Of a stretch of 64,000 nt of DNA, positions 53,794 to 64,000 are shown in pieces (position 1 is the stretch's first letter; each line of letters starts with the position of its first letter). A model generated the notes under the pieces. It saw only the letters and a list, made by a program, of their open reading frames with translations. It searched no databases and was not told the DNA's origin. Location: the NCBI RefSeq assembly GCF_964340395.1, contig NC_135555.1, positions 22,721,225 to 22,785,224 of the forward strand. Direction: 5' to 3'. The position numbers and the translations under genes are program-made. Source of the stretch: Glandiceps talaboti (Eukaryota; Hemichordata; Enteropneusta; Spengelidae).

Positions 53794-54092
53794 CACCATA
53801 TGGATGAAGATTGGGGGTATTTATTTCAGATTTTTATGGCTTCCTACTTGGAAAATCACTGTGAAACAACATTAACAAAGTCCTTGTTTGCAACTCATTA
53901 ATTAATGTGTACGTACAATAATGAATATTTTTACACATTTAAAAAATAAACCTTTTTGCTCTGTATTAAGTTACAAATACAGACTTTGTCAGTGTTGATT
54001 CACATTGATTTTCAAGTAGGAAGCCATGATAAAATTGTTTTATAAATTAAAAATCCAAAATAAATACCCAATCCTCATCCATATGACCACTT
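53794..54092. mobile_element. Foldback element, ~300 bp
   Basis: 'gtcaccatatggatgaagat' and 'ggcttcctacttggaaaatc' on the left pair with 'gattttcaagtaggaagcca' and 'atcctcatccatatgac' on the right. It directly abuts MITE C. Bases 54093-55018 show no supported feature. Confidence 0.8.
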
Positions 54093-55018
54093 TAGCAAAA
54101 ATATTGATAGTAAATATTGATTAGATATCACCTTTAGTGGAATTATTCCATCATGGCATCTGTAAATAATGTAACATTCACTTTTTTAGTGAGAGGGAAA
54201 AATTACTCTGGTTTCATAGTGAGACTTGTGTCACATTTTGGAATGTTATTTTTTTTATAAACTTACTATTATTGTAAATTATCAGTGATTTTGTCAACTT
54301 TATACTCTTCAAAGCATTTTTTTTATCATTTACTAACATTTCACGTCGCACTGTACACTATCTTACCCACAACTCTCTCTGATTGGTATGCTTGGAAGTT
54401 CCTTATTTTATAACATCATCAATAACCCATATTTGTCAACATTTTAAGCATCGTAATTACATTTAATCAATATGCAACAAAAGTGCGTCTAGGAATCAAA
54501 AATAAAGTTCTAAATTATGCATAAAATGTGCTAACAACTAAATGAAACATGTACTGTGAATAAAACACTTTTCAATGTCAAAGTATCACTAACTTGGGTA
54601 GACAGTGTGTATGATGAGTTTTAATATGTAAAGTTCTTTTGTCATACCTATTCAAATAAATCTATATCTTTGGCAAAGTCATAACAGGTGCATATATTTT
54701 CCTTAGTTTCATAGAAAATATTTTGCATATCTTTCAAGAAAATCTGTTGACAAATTTCTAAAATTGCTACTTCTACAATAAATCATTGATACCAGAACCA
54801 ATGAAAATATGTATTCAGAAACTCATCAGTGTCAATCTACGTTTTGAAAATGGCAAAAATGTTTTTACAAAATCCTGTACACAGGTGAGATTTGTATAAA
54901 TCAGAGAGAGTTGTGAGTAAAATATTGTACAGTGCGTCGTTTGTGTTTGTACAACATCATTGCTAGATTGAAATATTTGTCACTGCAACCACTGTGACCT
55001 GGTTTGAATATGAATGCA

Positions 55019-55390
55019 GATGTACAACTACTGACATCAGACCACAGACAAACAGAACCTGTTACAAACAGGGAAAGTAAACAAATGATAACACTTGGCA
55101 CAGCATGCTTGAAGTACAGAGTCTTGTATTACATTCCATCATTTGATAAGAACAGTTTTATGGCCACTTTACCTATTAGCTGAGTTCACAAACAAATGTA
55201 CAGTTCTCATGGCATTTCATGTACACATAAAGAGGCCATTAAACTGTTCTTTTCAAACCATGGTGTGTAATACAAGTCTCTGTTATTCCAACATTCTCAA
55301 CCAAGGTTATTAATCCAATTCATTTGTTTACTTTCCTTGTTTATAAGAGGTTCAGTTCGTCCACCATCTGATGTCAGTAGTTGTATATGT
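55019..55390. mobile_element. Foldback element, ~370 bp
   Basis: The left arm 'tgtacaactactgacatcag', 'acaaacagggaaagtaaaca' pairs with the right arm 'tgtttactttccttgtttat', 'ctgatgtcagtagttgtata'. The centre pairs 'aagaacagttttatggcc' with 'ggccattaaactgttctt'. A half copy lies at 10885-11090. Bases 55391-56138 show no supported feature. Confidence 0.85.
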
Positions 55391-56138
55391 GAAAAAAGAT
55401 GTAAATACAGTGGTATGATACACATCGTCAAGTTATCACCATAACAATAGCTAATACCACTGGTATTAGTAGGAAATGCAACTCAATGCTACTGTACCTT
55501 GATACTTAGGAACGATCGCACAATGTCACACAAGCTCAATAAACAAACTTTTTTCGTTTAGAGGATTCTGGCACCAATACGATTGTTGAACTTCATTTTT
55601 GCACTTCGAACCAAATTTTGAAAACAGGTTCTGTATTTACTACCGACATGTTGATATCTATATTTTTACAATTGACTTCTAATGTGAGATACATTGTTGG
55701 GTTTGAACATTTCCAGTAGTATTTTAAAGTGTTTGCCATCATGTTTTACATTGCATCGATCGTAGTAGTGTGACCGCTACAGTTGTCATTGTGGTTTACA
55801 TCATATATAAACATGACAGTGTCGCACTTGTGAATGTTCTGTTAGGGGAGGGAAGAAAGGGGTTTTGTCCTAAACGAATAAAGTTCATTTATTGAGCTTG
55901 TGCAACATTGTGCAATCATCCCTTAGGCACATAATCTTTAGTGAACAAAAATGAATTTTTCAATTTTCATCGTAGCACACTTTGAAACACACGTCTTTCT
56001 ACTTTCTCTACAAATATTGTCCTCTCAACAATGTTGTAGTCAGTGTTTCCAGATTCAAATACACACACTTTTAATGGTGCATTTTTGTAAATAAGTAAAG
56101 GTAAAATAAAGACAGATTTATGTTATCAGGTGTGAATC

Positions 56139-57976
56139 GTTATTTTTTATATACCGGGGTATATATTTTTTCATGTGTGAGTGTCTAGTTTAGGTAGTTA
56201 TGTTTTCCACTGTTTTCCATATGGTCTCTGTGTTATTGGTTTCTTCTCATCAGATGTACAGCCAGTACAGACTGGAAGAACAGTTTTATATTGTCTTTTT
56301 AAGATGGTGCCAGTTTTTGCATCATCCACTATTTCTTGTGAGAGATATCACAATTGTCCTGATTTTTTCCCTTGAATATGTAAAATAATGTTTAGGGTCG
56401 ACAGTGAAAACCTATAGGTGGGGTTCGGGTAACCAGAACCAAACAATTTTTTTGCCTTACAACAAGTCTATAGGTTTGTTGCTTTGAACTCCCTATCAGT
56501 AGAATGAATAACAGACTACGTTACTTTAAGGAGAGTTTAGCCTAGGAAATAGTCATCAGGGATTTTTGGCTCTTGTCTTTGTAGGGAAGGCAAGAGCCAT
56601 AAATCCCCACATGACAGTCTAGAAAATTGATGATTATGTGGAGTTAGTGATCTGAATACATAACGTCATGCTGACCATGTTGGATTTATCTACATTTTTA
56701 TTTGCCATCATGTGAGAAATATGTAATACGTAGAATAGCAATATAGATATGTTTTTTAATAATAATTTTCTGAATAAATGGGTCAATCTGTTGACAAAGA
56801 CTGAAGTACGCAGTCAAAAATATCAGATAACAATTTTCAAGTTTGTGTTTGGATCAAAAGTTTAAAAATTACCAACACTGAATTACCAACACAGATGAAC
56901 TTTCATTTAAAGATGTTTTTTATTGTTCAACTCAGGCAAATAATTATGATATCAACTCTTCATTTAGTTAACGATATTAACAGTAACAGCATGCACACTA
57001 CTACAATTACACTAGACACGAGGTATAATTTCTTGAAGTTCAAACAAAATCCATGGTCAGCAATCAACTGAACTGTTTCTTTCATGCAGTTACTGTTCAT
57101 ATCATTAAGTTAACTAAATAAAGAGTCTACACTGTGTATGTGATATTTGTCTGTTATCTTTCTTGTGTCTATCTCAACATGAAACCTTGTGATCAGACTC
57201 ACTGATCTTAATAGTTCATTTAACAGCTTGGGCAAGCTTTTCTGCAAAGAGCTGTAATATGTGGTATGTAGAGAGTGAAAGTCCCCACACTTCTGAAACT
57301 GTGTACTGCAATGTATGTTATGTAGATTATTTCAACTTACTTGAAATGTAACCAGATCTGAGTCTGTCATAGTCTTTGAAGAACTCGGTCACACGAGCTC
57401 GTCTGGAGAGAATCTTAGTTCGGATCTGATCCTCCAACACATTGATAGATCTTTCAGGCATCTTGAATGATGTCCAGTTGTGCCCTTGTGGTCAGATTCA
57501 CGTCAACGGTTTTCCCTTTTTATTCTAGTAAACATAAACAGAATAAATACATTGATAGTTCTTTCAGGCATCATGAACGATGTTCCATTGTTTTCCCTTT
57601 TATTCAAGTAAACATAAACATAAATGAATAAATATTTGGAAATAGCTCATTAGGTGATGAATTATAAATATGCACAAATTTTTACAATAAAATTGAATAA
57701 TATTATGAAATAAACTGTTGATCTTTCTGTATTACATTCAGCTCAGAACAAACAAAATATTAAATGGCTATCATAAAGCTGAACATCGTTGAGATTTGAG
57801 ACTGTTTTTAGTATGTTTTCCACTAGTAGTTTTTATCACTTTTGTAGTGTTTCAGTGCCTATGGACTTTTAGGATATATGGCGCTTTACAAGTGATATTA
57901 TTATTATTGTTATTATTATTATTATAGATTAGTAATTATGCAACAATTTTAGTAAAAAAAAATATCTGTGAAAAAT
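56139..57976. repeat. Derived copy of the 1.83-kb segmental duplication, inserted upstream of RSPRY1 exons
   Basis: Matches 24032-25863 end to end in direct orientation. Its left end is inside MITE X, whose first ~75 bp are missing here. That shows the 23958-24346 region is the source and this the derivative copy. Confidence 0.93.
57341..57461 (-). CDS. Duplicated EF-hand exon 1 with intact start codon and splice donor
   Basis: It encodes MPERSINVLEDQIRTKILSR then RARVTEFFKDYDRLRSGYIS, differing from the source exon at residue 2 (Pro for Ser). The GTAAGT donor is intact and leaves phase 1. The next exon downstream on this strand, RSPRY1 exon 52579-52694, accepts phase 1, so splicing would be in frame. 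No other EF-hand exon is present nearby. It may be an unused copy or the first exon of a chimeric transcript. Confidence 0.6.
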
Positions 57977-58660
57977 AAATATCAAATAGAGAGGTAAGGC
58001 CGCATATACATATGTTTGCAAGAGAGTTCATTATCTGTGCAGTTGTCACAAAAAAAAACACAGGTAAATATCCTAGACTGTCTACAGATGACGGTCCTAA
58101 AATGGGGCTGTAAATATTACAATGTTTATATTCATGCCATATTAGAATACTATTCTATCAACACACCCATTTACTGTCAAAATTTAAACATAATGTCCCT
58201 CTTTCTTGAACTTGAGTCAACCATAGAAATTGTGGTTGTATTCAAAACTGACAAGATAAACTTCACAACTGTCAACACATTATTGTAATCTGGATGTGAG
58301 AGTGTAAAGATTGCCAAACTGAAATGTTGACTAAAATAACACATAGCCGGTCCTCGATCTTCATAATAGCAATTGCTCAGCAACAACTCCAATTTGTAAA
58401 CATGGCTGCCAATGCATTATAACATTACAAGAAACCCTACAGTAGGCTACACTTAATCTTCATAACGTAGACATTATCGAATGTTTGTCCACGTTATTTG
58501 TCGTTCTACTCAGTGGATATTGCTTTTCGTAAGCGCACTTGGAAGAAGAGCATGAAAGAAATGACAAAACGACAAATTTGTCCAAAAATCGTACCTGTTA
58601 TCACCTGCGATCTCCCGTGTGTGGAGACTAGTGCTTAGCAATACCCTCTATCGACGGGAA
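57977..58660. other. No gene seen
   Basis: Unique-looking sequence with no exon recognised on either strand. Confidence 0.4.
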
Positions 58661-58663
58661 ATC

Positions 58664-59395
58664 AACTATTTAATACATTTAATACATATAGTACATTTAA
58701 TACATTCTAGAGTTGCACGAAATACATTCTATTTCTCGGCGATGGTCCGGGTAACTTGCATTTAATACATTTAATACATTTAATACATTTAATACATTCT
58801 AGAGTTGCACGAAATACATTCTATTTCTCGGCGATAGTCCGGGTAGCTTGCATTTAATACATTTAATACATTTAATACATTCTAGAGTTGCACGAAATAC
58901 ATTCTATTTCTCGGCGATGGTCCATGTAGCTTGTATTTAATACATTTAATACATTTAATACATTCTATAGTTGCACGAAATACATTCTATTTCTCGGTGA
59001 TGGTCCGGGTAGCTTGCATTTAATACATTTAATACATTTAATGCATTTAATGCATTTAATACATTCTAGAGTTGCACGAAATACATTCTTTTTCTCGGCG
59101 ATGGTACGGGTAGCTTGCATTTAATACATTTAATACATTCTAGAGTTGCACGAAATACATTCTATTTCTCGGCGATGGTCCGGGTAGCTTGCATTTAATA
59201 CATTTAATACATTTAATACATTTAATGCATTTAATACATTCTAGAGTTGCACGAAATACATTCTATATCTCGGCGATGGTCCGGGTAGCTTGCATTTAAT
59301 ACATTTAATGCATTTAATGCATTTAATACATTCTAGAGTTGCACGAAATACATTCTTTTTCTCGGTGATGGTCCGGGTAGCTTGCATTTAATGAT
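58664..59395. repeat. Nested minisatellite, ~85-110-bp unit, eight copies
   Basis: Each unit has a constant block 'ctagagttgcacgaaataca', 'ttctatttctcggcgatggt', 'ccgggtagcttgca' followed by a variable number of 10-bp 'tttaata(c)att' repeats (two to six), which accounts for the unit-length variation. Confidence 0.95.
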
Positions 59396-59484
59396 TTCTA
59401 ACTTCTCTTTAAAAAATGTAAAATGTGCATGAGTTATATGTAAAAAATGTATTTCGTGCAAAATATCTGACTTCTGGCCATGGA

Positions 59485-59680
59485 TGTTTTAATTAGCCGA
59501 TAACACATTTTCCATAGTTTGTATCTATCTTAGTTAGCCAATAGCACATATTCCACAGTTTGTCTATCTTAGTTAGCCGATAGCACATTTTCCACAGTTT
59601 GTCTATCTTAGTTAGCCGATAGCGCATTTTCCACAGTTTGTCTATCTTGGTTAGCCAATAGCACATTTTCCAAAGTAATA
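59485..59680. repeat. ~40-bp tandem repeat, about five copies
   Basis: Unit 'ttagccgatagcacattttc' plus 'cacagtttgtctatcttag'. Confidence 0.9.
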
Positions 59681-59756
59681 TATGTGATTGTTATCAACTA
59701 GAACAGTATACATAGTTCTGATAATATCAATATATTATTACAACAGTTTCCAATTA

Positions 59757-60045
59757 TGGGTTGTCAGTGGTCAAGTGGTTAGCTCATACGCTTCTTACCC
59801 CTACAGTCTGGGTTCGAACCCGCCAGGTGTTGGCTGGGTTTGATTTAAAATTTAACCATGTCTGTATGTAAGAAGGGTGATGCTCAGTTTGACCCTGCCA
59901 AACAATGCAGGTTTTCCCCGGGTACTTCGGTTTCCTCCTGCTTTTCAATACTAGGGCATTAGGGTGCTAATCCGTGGTAACCATTCAACAAATTTCTTTA
60001 TTTAATTGGATGAATAATGATTCTTCTTATTATCGTTATTATTCG
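59757..60045 (+). mobile_element. tRNA-derived SINE, near complete
   Basis: Head with A box-like tcaagtggttagctcatacg and B box GGTTCGAACCC. Body 'ctcagtttgaccctgccaaa', 'caggttttccccgggtactt', 'cggtttcctcctgctttt', then an (ATT)-rich tail. Same family as 9973-10190 and 41894-42104. Confidence 0.8.
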
Positions 60046-60069
60046 CTATAATACCATAAGATAAGATAC

Positions 60070-60180
60070 CTTGAAGCAGCAGCTATTTGAATCCCTTTAG
60101 CCTGGATTAGTTGCAGGATAGACTTCACATCTTGGTATAAAATCATTTCATCTTTCCTTCTATCAAACACTCTACCATTA
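60070..60180 (-). CDS. MDP1: Isolated MDP1 (magnesium-dependent phosphatase 1) exon
   Basis: The acceptor is 'attccag' and the donor GTATC. It encodes NGRVFDRRKDEMILYQDVKS then ILQLIQAKGIQIAAASR. This corresponds to the second coding exon of animal MDP1 (HAD superfamily), including the alpha/beta segment up to the conserved (A/G)AASR with the Ser of HAD motif II. Phase is 2-nt-in and 2-nt-out as expected. The motif I exon (DxDxT-type) would lie to the right and may be outside the window. The next MDP1 exon, expected to the left, is not visible in 53-60 kb, so this may be a pseudogene fragment. Confidence 0.7.
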
Positions 60181-60870
60181 CTGGAATGGAAATGAAAACA
60201 TATCTGGATTAAAAAATAGAGTACACAATATCATGTCAAGTAAAGAGCGCCCTCTATGGCATATTTGTCAAGTCATGTTTATTGACTTTTCTGGAGTCAA
60301 GATGGTTGGTTGGTTAGTGTGGCCAGCTGAGATTCTGCAAACTTGTCAGTTGAGCCATTTCACGAGCATTTAATTCAGTATGACTACAGCCCTTGGACAA
60401 GATGTAGACCAAGATTGTTTACAAGTTAACCCAAATGTATAAGTGGGGACCTGGTAGGATAATGGTTGCAATGTGAAGGACTCAATCCTTTACAGTACCA
60501 CACAGTATCTTGTATCTTATTTTCACAACTTTGAAGATGAAATTTGTGTATTTAAGGTGAAATCAATACTTGAACTCAAAAAGATAAATCACATGCATTT
60601 TGGAAATAGTGTACTGGGCAATATGATACTCCCTAAAATTGTACATGGCTAATGAATCATTTGACCTTAGAATGTGTGCAAATTTTACACAACTTTTTTA
60701 ACAGTGACTAGATAAAACCTAGTCCCCTGACATTATTTTTGAAAATATATTATAAAAAATTAATCTAAACATATATTGTATATTTGTATTGCTGGTATGT
60801 ATGTTTTTGTATAGCTCATAAGATTTCACAATAATGTCACACATGTGGCTATGTCACAACAGACAAATGA
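60181..60870. other. No gene seen
   Basis: AT-rich flank between the MDP1 exon and the minisatellite. Confidence 0.4.
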
Positions 60871-60873
60871 TAA

Positions 60874-62522
60874 TACACATTAGGGCAGCCCTATTTAATT
60901 CTATGTTACACATTAGGGCACCCCTATTTCATTCAATGTTACACATTAGGGCAGCCCTATTTAATTCTATGTTACACATTAGGGCAGCCCTATTTCAAGC
61001 TATGTTACACATTAGGGCAGCCCTATTTCATTCTATGTTACACATTAGGGCAGCCCTATTTCATTCAATGTTACACATTAGGGCAGCCCTATTTCATTCT
61101 ATGTTACACATTAGGGCAGCCCTATTTCATTCTATGTTACACATTAGGGCGGCCCTATTTCATTCAATGTTACACATTAGGGCAGCCCTATTTCATTCAA
61201 TGTTACACATTAGGGCAGCCCTATTTCATTCAATGTTACACATTAGGGCAGCCCTATTTCATTCAATGTTACACATTAGGGCAGCCCTATTTCATTCAAT
61301 GTTACACATTAGGGCAGCCCTATTTCATTCTATGTTACACATTAGGGCACCCCTATTTCATTCAATGTTACACATTAGGGCAGCCCTATTTAATTCTATG
61401 TTACACATTAGGGCAGCCCTATTTCAAGCTATGTTACACATTAGGGCAGCCCTATTTCATTCAATGTTACACATTAGGGCAGCCCTATTTCAAGCTATGT
61501 TACACATTAGGGCAGCCCTATTTCATTCAATGTTACACATTAGGGCAGCCCTATTTCAAGCTATGTTACACATTAGGGCAGCCCTATTTCATTCAATGTT
61601 ACACATTAGGGCAGCCCTATTTCATTCAATGTTACACATTAGGGCAGCCCTATTTCATTCAATGTTACACATTAGGGCAGCCCTATTTCATTCTATGTTA
61701 CACATTAGGGCACCCCTATTTCATTCAATGTTACACATTAGGGCAGCCCTATTTAATTCTATGTTACACATTAGGGCAGCCCTATTTCAAGCTATGTTAC
61801 ACATTAGGGCAGCCCTATTTCATTCTATGTTACACATTAGGGCAGCCCTATTTCATTCAATGTTACACATTAGGGCAGCCCTATTTCATTCAATGTTACA
61901 CATTAGGGCAGCCCTATTTCATTCAATGTTACACATTAGGGCAGCCCTATTTCATTCTATGTTACACATTAGGGCACCCCTATTTCATTCAATGTTACAC
62001 ATTAGGGCAGCCCTATTTAATTCTATGTTACACATTAGGGCAGCCCTATTTCAAGCTATGTTACACATTAGGGCAGCCCTATTTCATTCTATGTTACACA
62101 TTAGGGCAGCCCTATTTCATTCAATGTTACACATTAGGGCAGCCCTATTTCATTCTATGTTACACATTAGGGCAGCCCTATTTCATTCTATGTTACACAT
62201 TAGGGCAGCCCTATTTCATTCAATGTTACACATTAGGGCAGCCCTATTTCATTCTATGTTACACATTAGGGCAGCCCTATTTCATTCAATGTTACACATT
62301 AGGGCAGCCCTATTTCATTCTATGTTACACATTAGGGCAGCCCTATTTCATTCTATGTTACACATTAGGGCAGCCCTATTTCATTCTATGTTACACATTA
62401 GGGCAGCCCTATTTCATTCTATGTTACACATTAGGGCAGCCCTATTTCATTCTATGTTACACATTAGGGCAGCCCTATTTCATTCAATGTTACACATTAG
62501 GGCAGCCCTATTCCATTCTATG
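60874..62522. repeat. 33-bp minisatellite, 50 copies
   Basis: Unit 'acacattagggcagccctat' plus 'ttcattctatgtt'. The length is exactly 50 units of 33 bp with almost no indels. Variants (cacccc, taattct, caagct, tcaatg) are arranged in recurring blocks. Because 33 is divisible by three, one frame stays open for 569 codons (MLHIRAALFHS repeats), but no promoter, splice or codon evidence supports a protein. Confidence 0.97.
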
Positions 62523-63268
62523 ATTCTGCTTCATAATACCTGAAAAAGGATGGGATGGTTGGTTGTTGTTTTTGAAAAAGTGTATTTGTACATTTTCATA
62601 ATACTTTTATTTCATAATCATATTTTACCAGTCTAGATACCGTAGAAATGATAAGTAAAGTCATAAGGAATCTATAAACCATTTGTTTCCCAAATTTCAG
62701 CGATAAATGATAATTTTCACCCAGATATGCCTTAGTAGGTTCATATTCTTACCATCACTGGCATCAGTGATACTGTGAATTTTTCTTTTCCTGCCATAGA
62801 GGGCATTATTTTATTTTTATTATATAGCTAGATTGAAGAAATCTATGGTCAACTGGGTAATGAGAAAGACAGATATAACTAGGGCTAGCATTATGTTTGT
62901 TGGAAACAAAACCAATAGAATCCAATCAACAACTTGTAAATGTAGATGAAACCCTACAACAAACAGATACATTATATTTTCTGCAACATTATTTAGTGTA
63001 AAGCTATAAAAAAAATATGTCTCTGGTCAGAACATTTTGTCTAGAGTGGTGTGACAATGCAATTTTTTTTATATTCTCAACAAACCTATCACTCAGTCTA
63101 CTATTTATGGCAGTTACTGTTCTTTTTATTTAGTACTTTAGAGCAAGTGTGTATATGGGGGCAGATGTCATTTGCTTGTTCATGATTGGCTCTGCAGTTG
63201 TCTTCACTGAAGTAGAGAGGGTTATTTTTGTTTTCCCCCTCAGATCTACAGACTGCATGAGTTGGACA

Positions 63269-63319
<51 letters not shown>

Positions 63320-64000
63320 CAACTGACATTGGGTATTTAAGTGACGCATGCCAGAAAAAAAAAAACTTTTTAAATTTTTTTTTTGCCTAAACCTGAATAC
63401 TACATACATGTAGTGTCGTACTTTGATAGAATGTTTTCATTCTCACTGGGGATGTCTTGGTCTAAATTTGATGTAAAAATAATTCTGTTATAATACTGTC
63501 TTTTCATTATGCCCCAATTTGTAAATTTATTCTCCATCCAAATTCCTCATAAAGTTTACAAGGTCTCTCATAAAATTTATTATCAACTTTACAATTTAAT
63601 GTCAACAATTTTTCATGTATTTCACAGAGGAAAGAAAAAGAAAGAGAGAGAAAGAAAAAAATAGGTAGTGATGTGTCTTTGAGAACCACTTTGTACATAA
63701 TTGTAAATACATGTAATTCAATCATGTACAAAATGTAGTCCTTGGAACTCAGTTCCAATCCATATGGTCAAGAATTTTCAGAATATCAAGTTTAATGACG
63801 CTAAATGTATATAACATGTTGACAGCTTTCTTCCCATCTATTCCCATGTCTTTTTTAAACACAGCAAAAGTAATGAAATCTAGTACTTTTTTTCTGTCAA
63901 ATACTTTGCTCTGTGACCAGTGTGTTATCTTTAATAGGGAGTGTACAGATTTGATTTGGGGGGAGGGGGGGGGGGTGTGATGATTGATGCCCCTGATGTG
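62523..64000. other. No gene assigned; (CA)n at 63271-63316
   Basis: A 41-bp segment at about 62754-62794 has AG and GT flanks on the minus strand but no recognisable peptide. A minus-strand frame ending at 63507 (EIHEKLLTLNCKVDNKFYER and onward) looks protein-like but has no AG acceptor at its start. (CA)n and poly-G tracts are present. Confidence 0.35.

Noticed and set aside
60834-62543. 569-codon open frame as a real repeat protein
   Set aside because: A 33-bp unit free of stops keeps a frame open by itself; there is no supporting gene structure.
62754-62794. 41-bp AG...GT-flanked segment as an RSPRY1 or MDP1 exon
   Set aside because: The peptide does not resemble either protein in any frame.
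63507-63650. Minus-strand peptide EIHEKLLTLNC... as a terminal exon
   Set aside because: A pyrimidine tract precedes it, but there is no AG acceptor at the expected place.

Overview
This window is eukaryotic, AT-rich and repeat-dense. It has long introns with GT/AG splice sites, no operons, and many microsatellites, minisatellites, MITEs and foldback elements, tRNA-derived SINEs and a non-LTR retrotransposon. The gene content (RSPRY1, MDP1, a ciliary-looking multi-EF-hand protein), the 2A-like motif in the retrotransposon and the repeat types suggest a marine invertebrate. A hemichordate, echinoderm, amphioxus or mollusc would fit; the species is inference. Exons below were assembled by eye from splice sites, reading phase and protein similarity.

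Layout: 1-8 kb is intergenic. It holds a diverged ~240-bp satellite, a 2.7-kb TIR element with TAA target duplications carrying a broken gene, a protein-kinase pseudogene and a 5'-truncated LINE tail. 8.7-25.35 kb (minus) is a 14-exon gene for a ~928-residue protein with eight unusual EF-hand-like modules. Its introns hold a 3.7-kb minisatellite and several MITEs. Two exons carry lesions in this copy: an in-frame TGA in exon 8, and a frameshift plus TAA in exon 13. Palindromic X-box-like (RFX) sites lie 1.5-1.9 kb upstream of its start codon. 26-43.8 kb is intergenic and full of mobile-element debris: a 698-bp element with 8-bp target duplications and subterminal tandem repeats, a TA-flanked TIR element, a family of ~110-bp TIR elements with 9-bp target duplications, foldback elements and a 117-bp satellite.

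43.85-52.7 kb (minus) holds the last seven exons of RSPRY1 (SPRY plus C-terminal RING). Its last intron, which splits the RING, contains a 4.1-kb APE-type non-LTR retrotransposon (plus strand) flanked by perfect 14-bp target duplications. The rest of RSPRY1 is not visible and probably lies beyond the right edge. Upstream of the first visible RSPRY1 exon are a 1.84-kb direct duplication of the EF-hand gene's exon 1 with its flanks, two minisatellites, a lone MDP1 exon and a 50-copy 33-bp minisatellite.

The most notable arrangement is the duplicated EF-hand exon 1. It lies on the same strand as RSPRY1, keeps its start codon and splice donor, and has the right phase to splice in frame to the first visible RSPRY1 exon. 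It is therefore a candidate chimeric gene. The second is the degenerate 2A-like motif at the N-terminus of the retrotransposon's ORF1.
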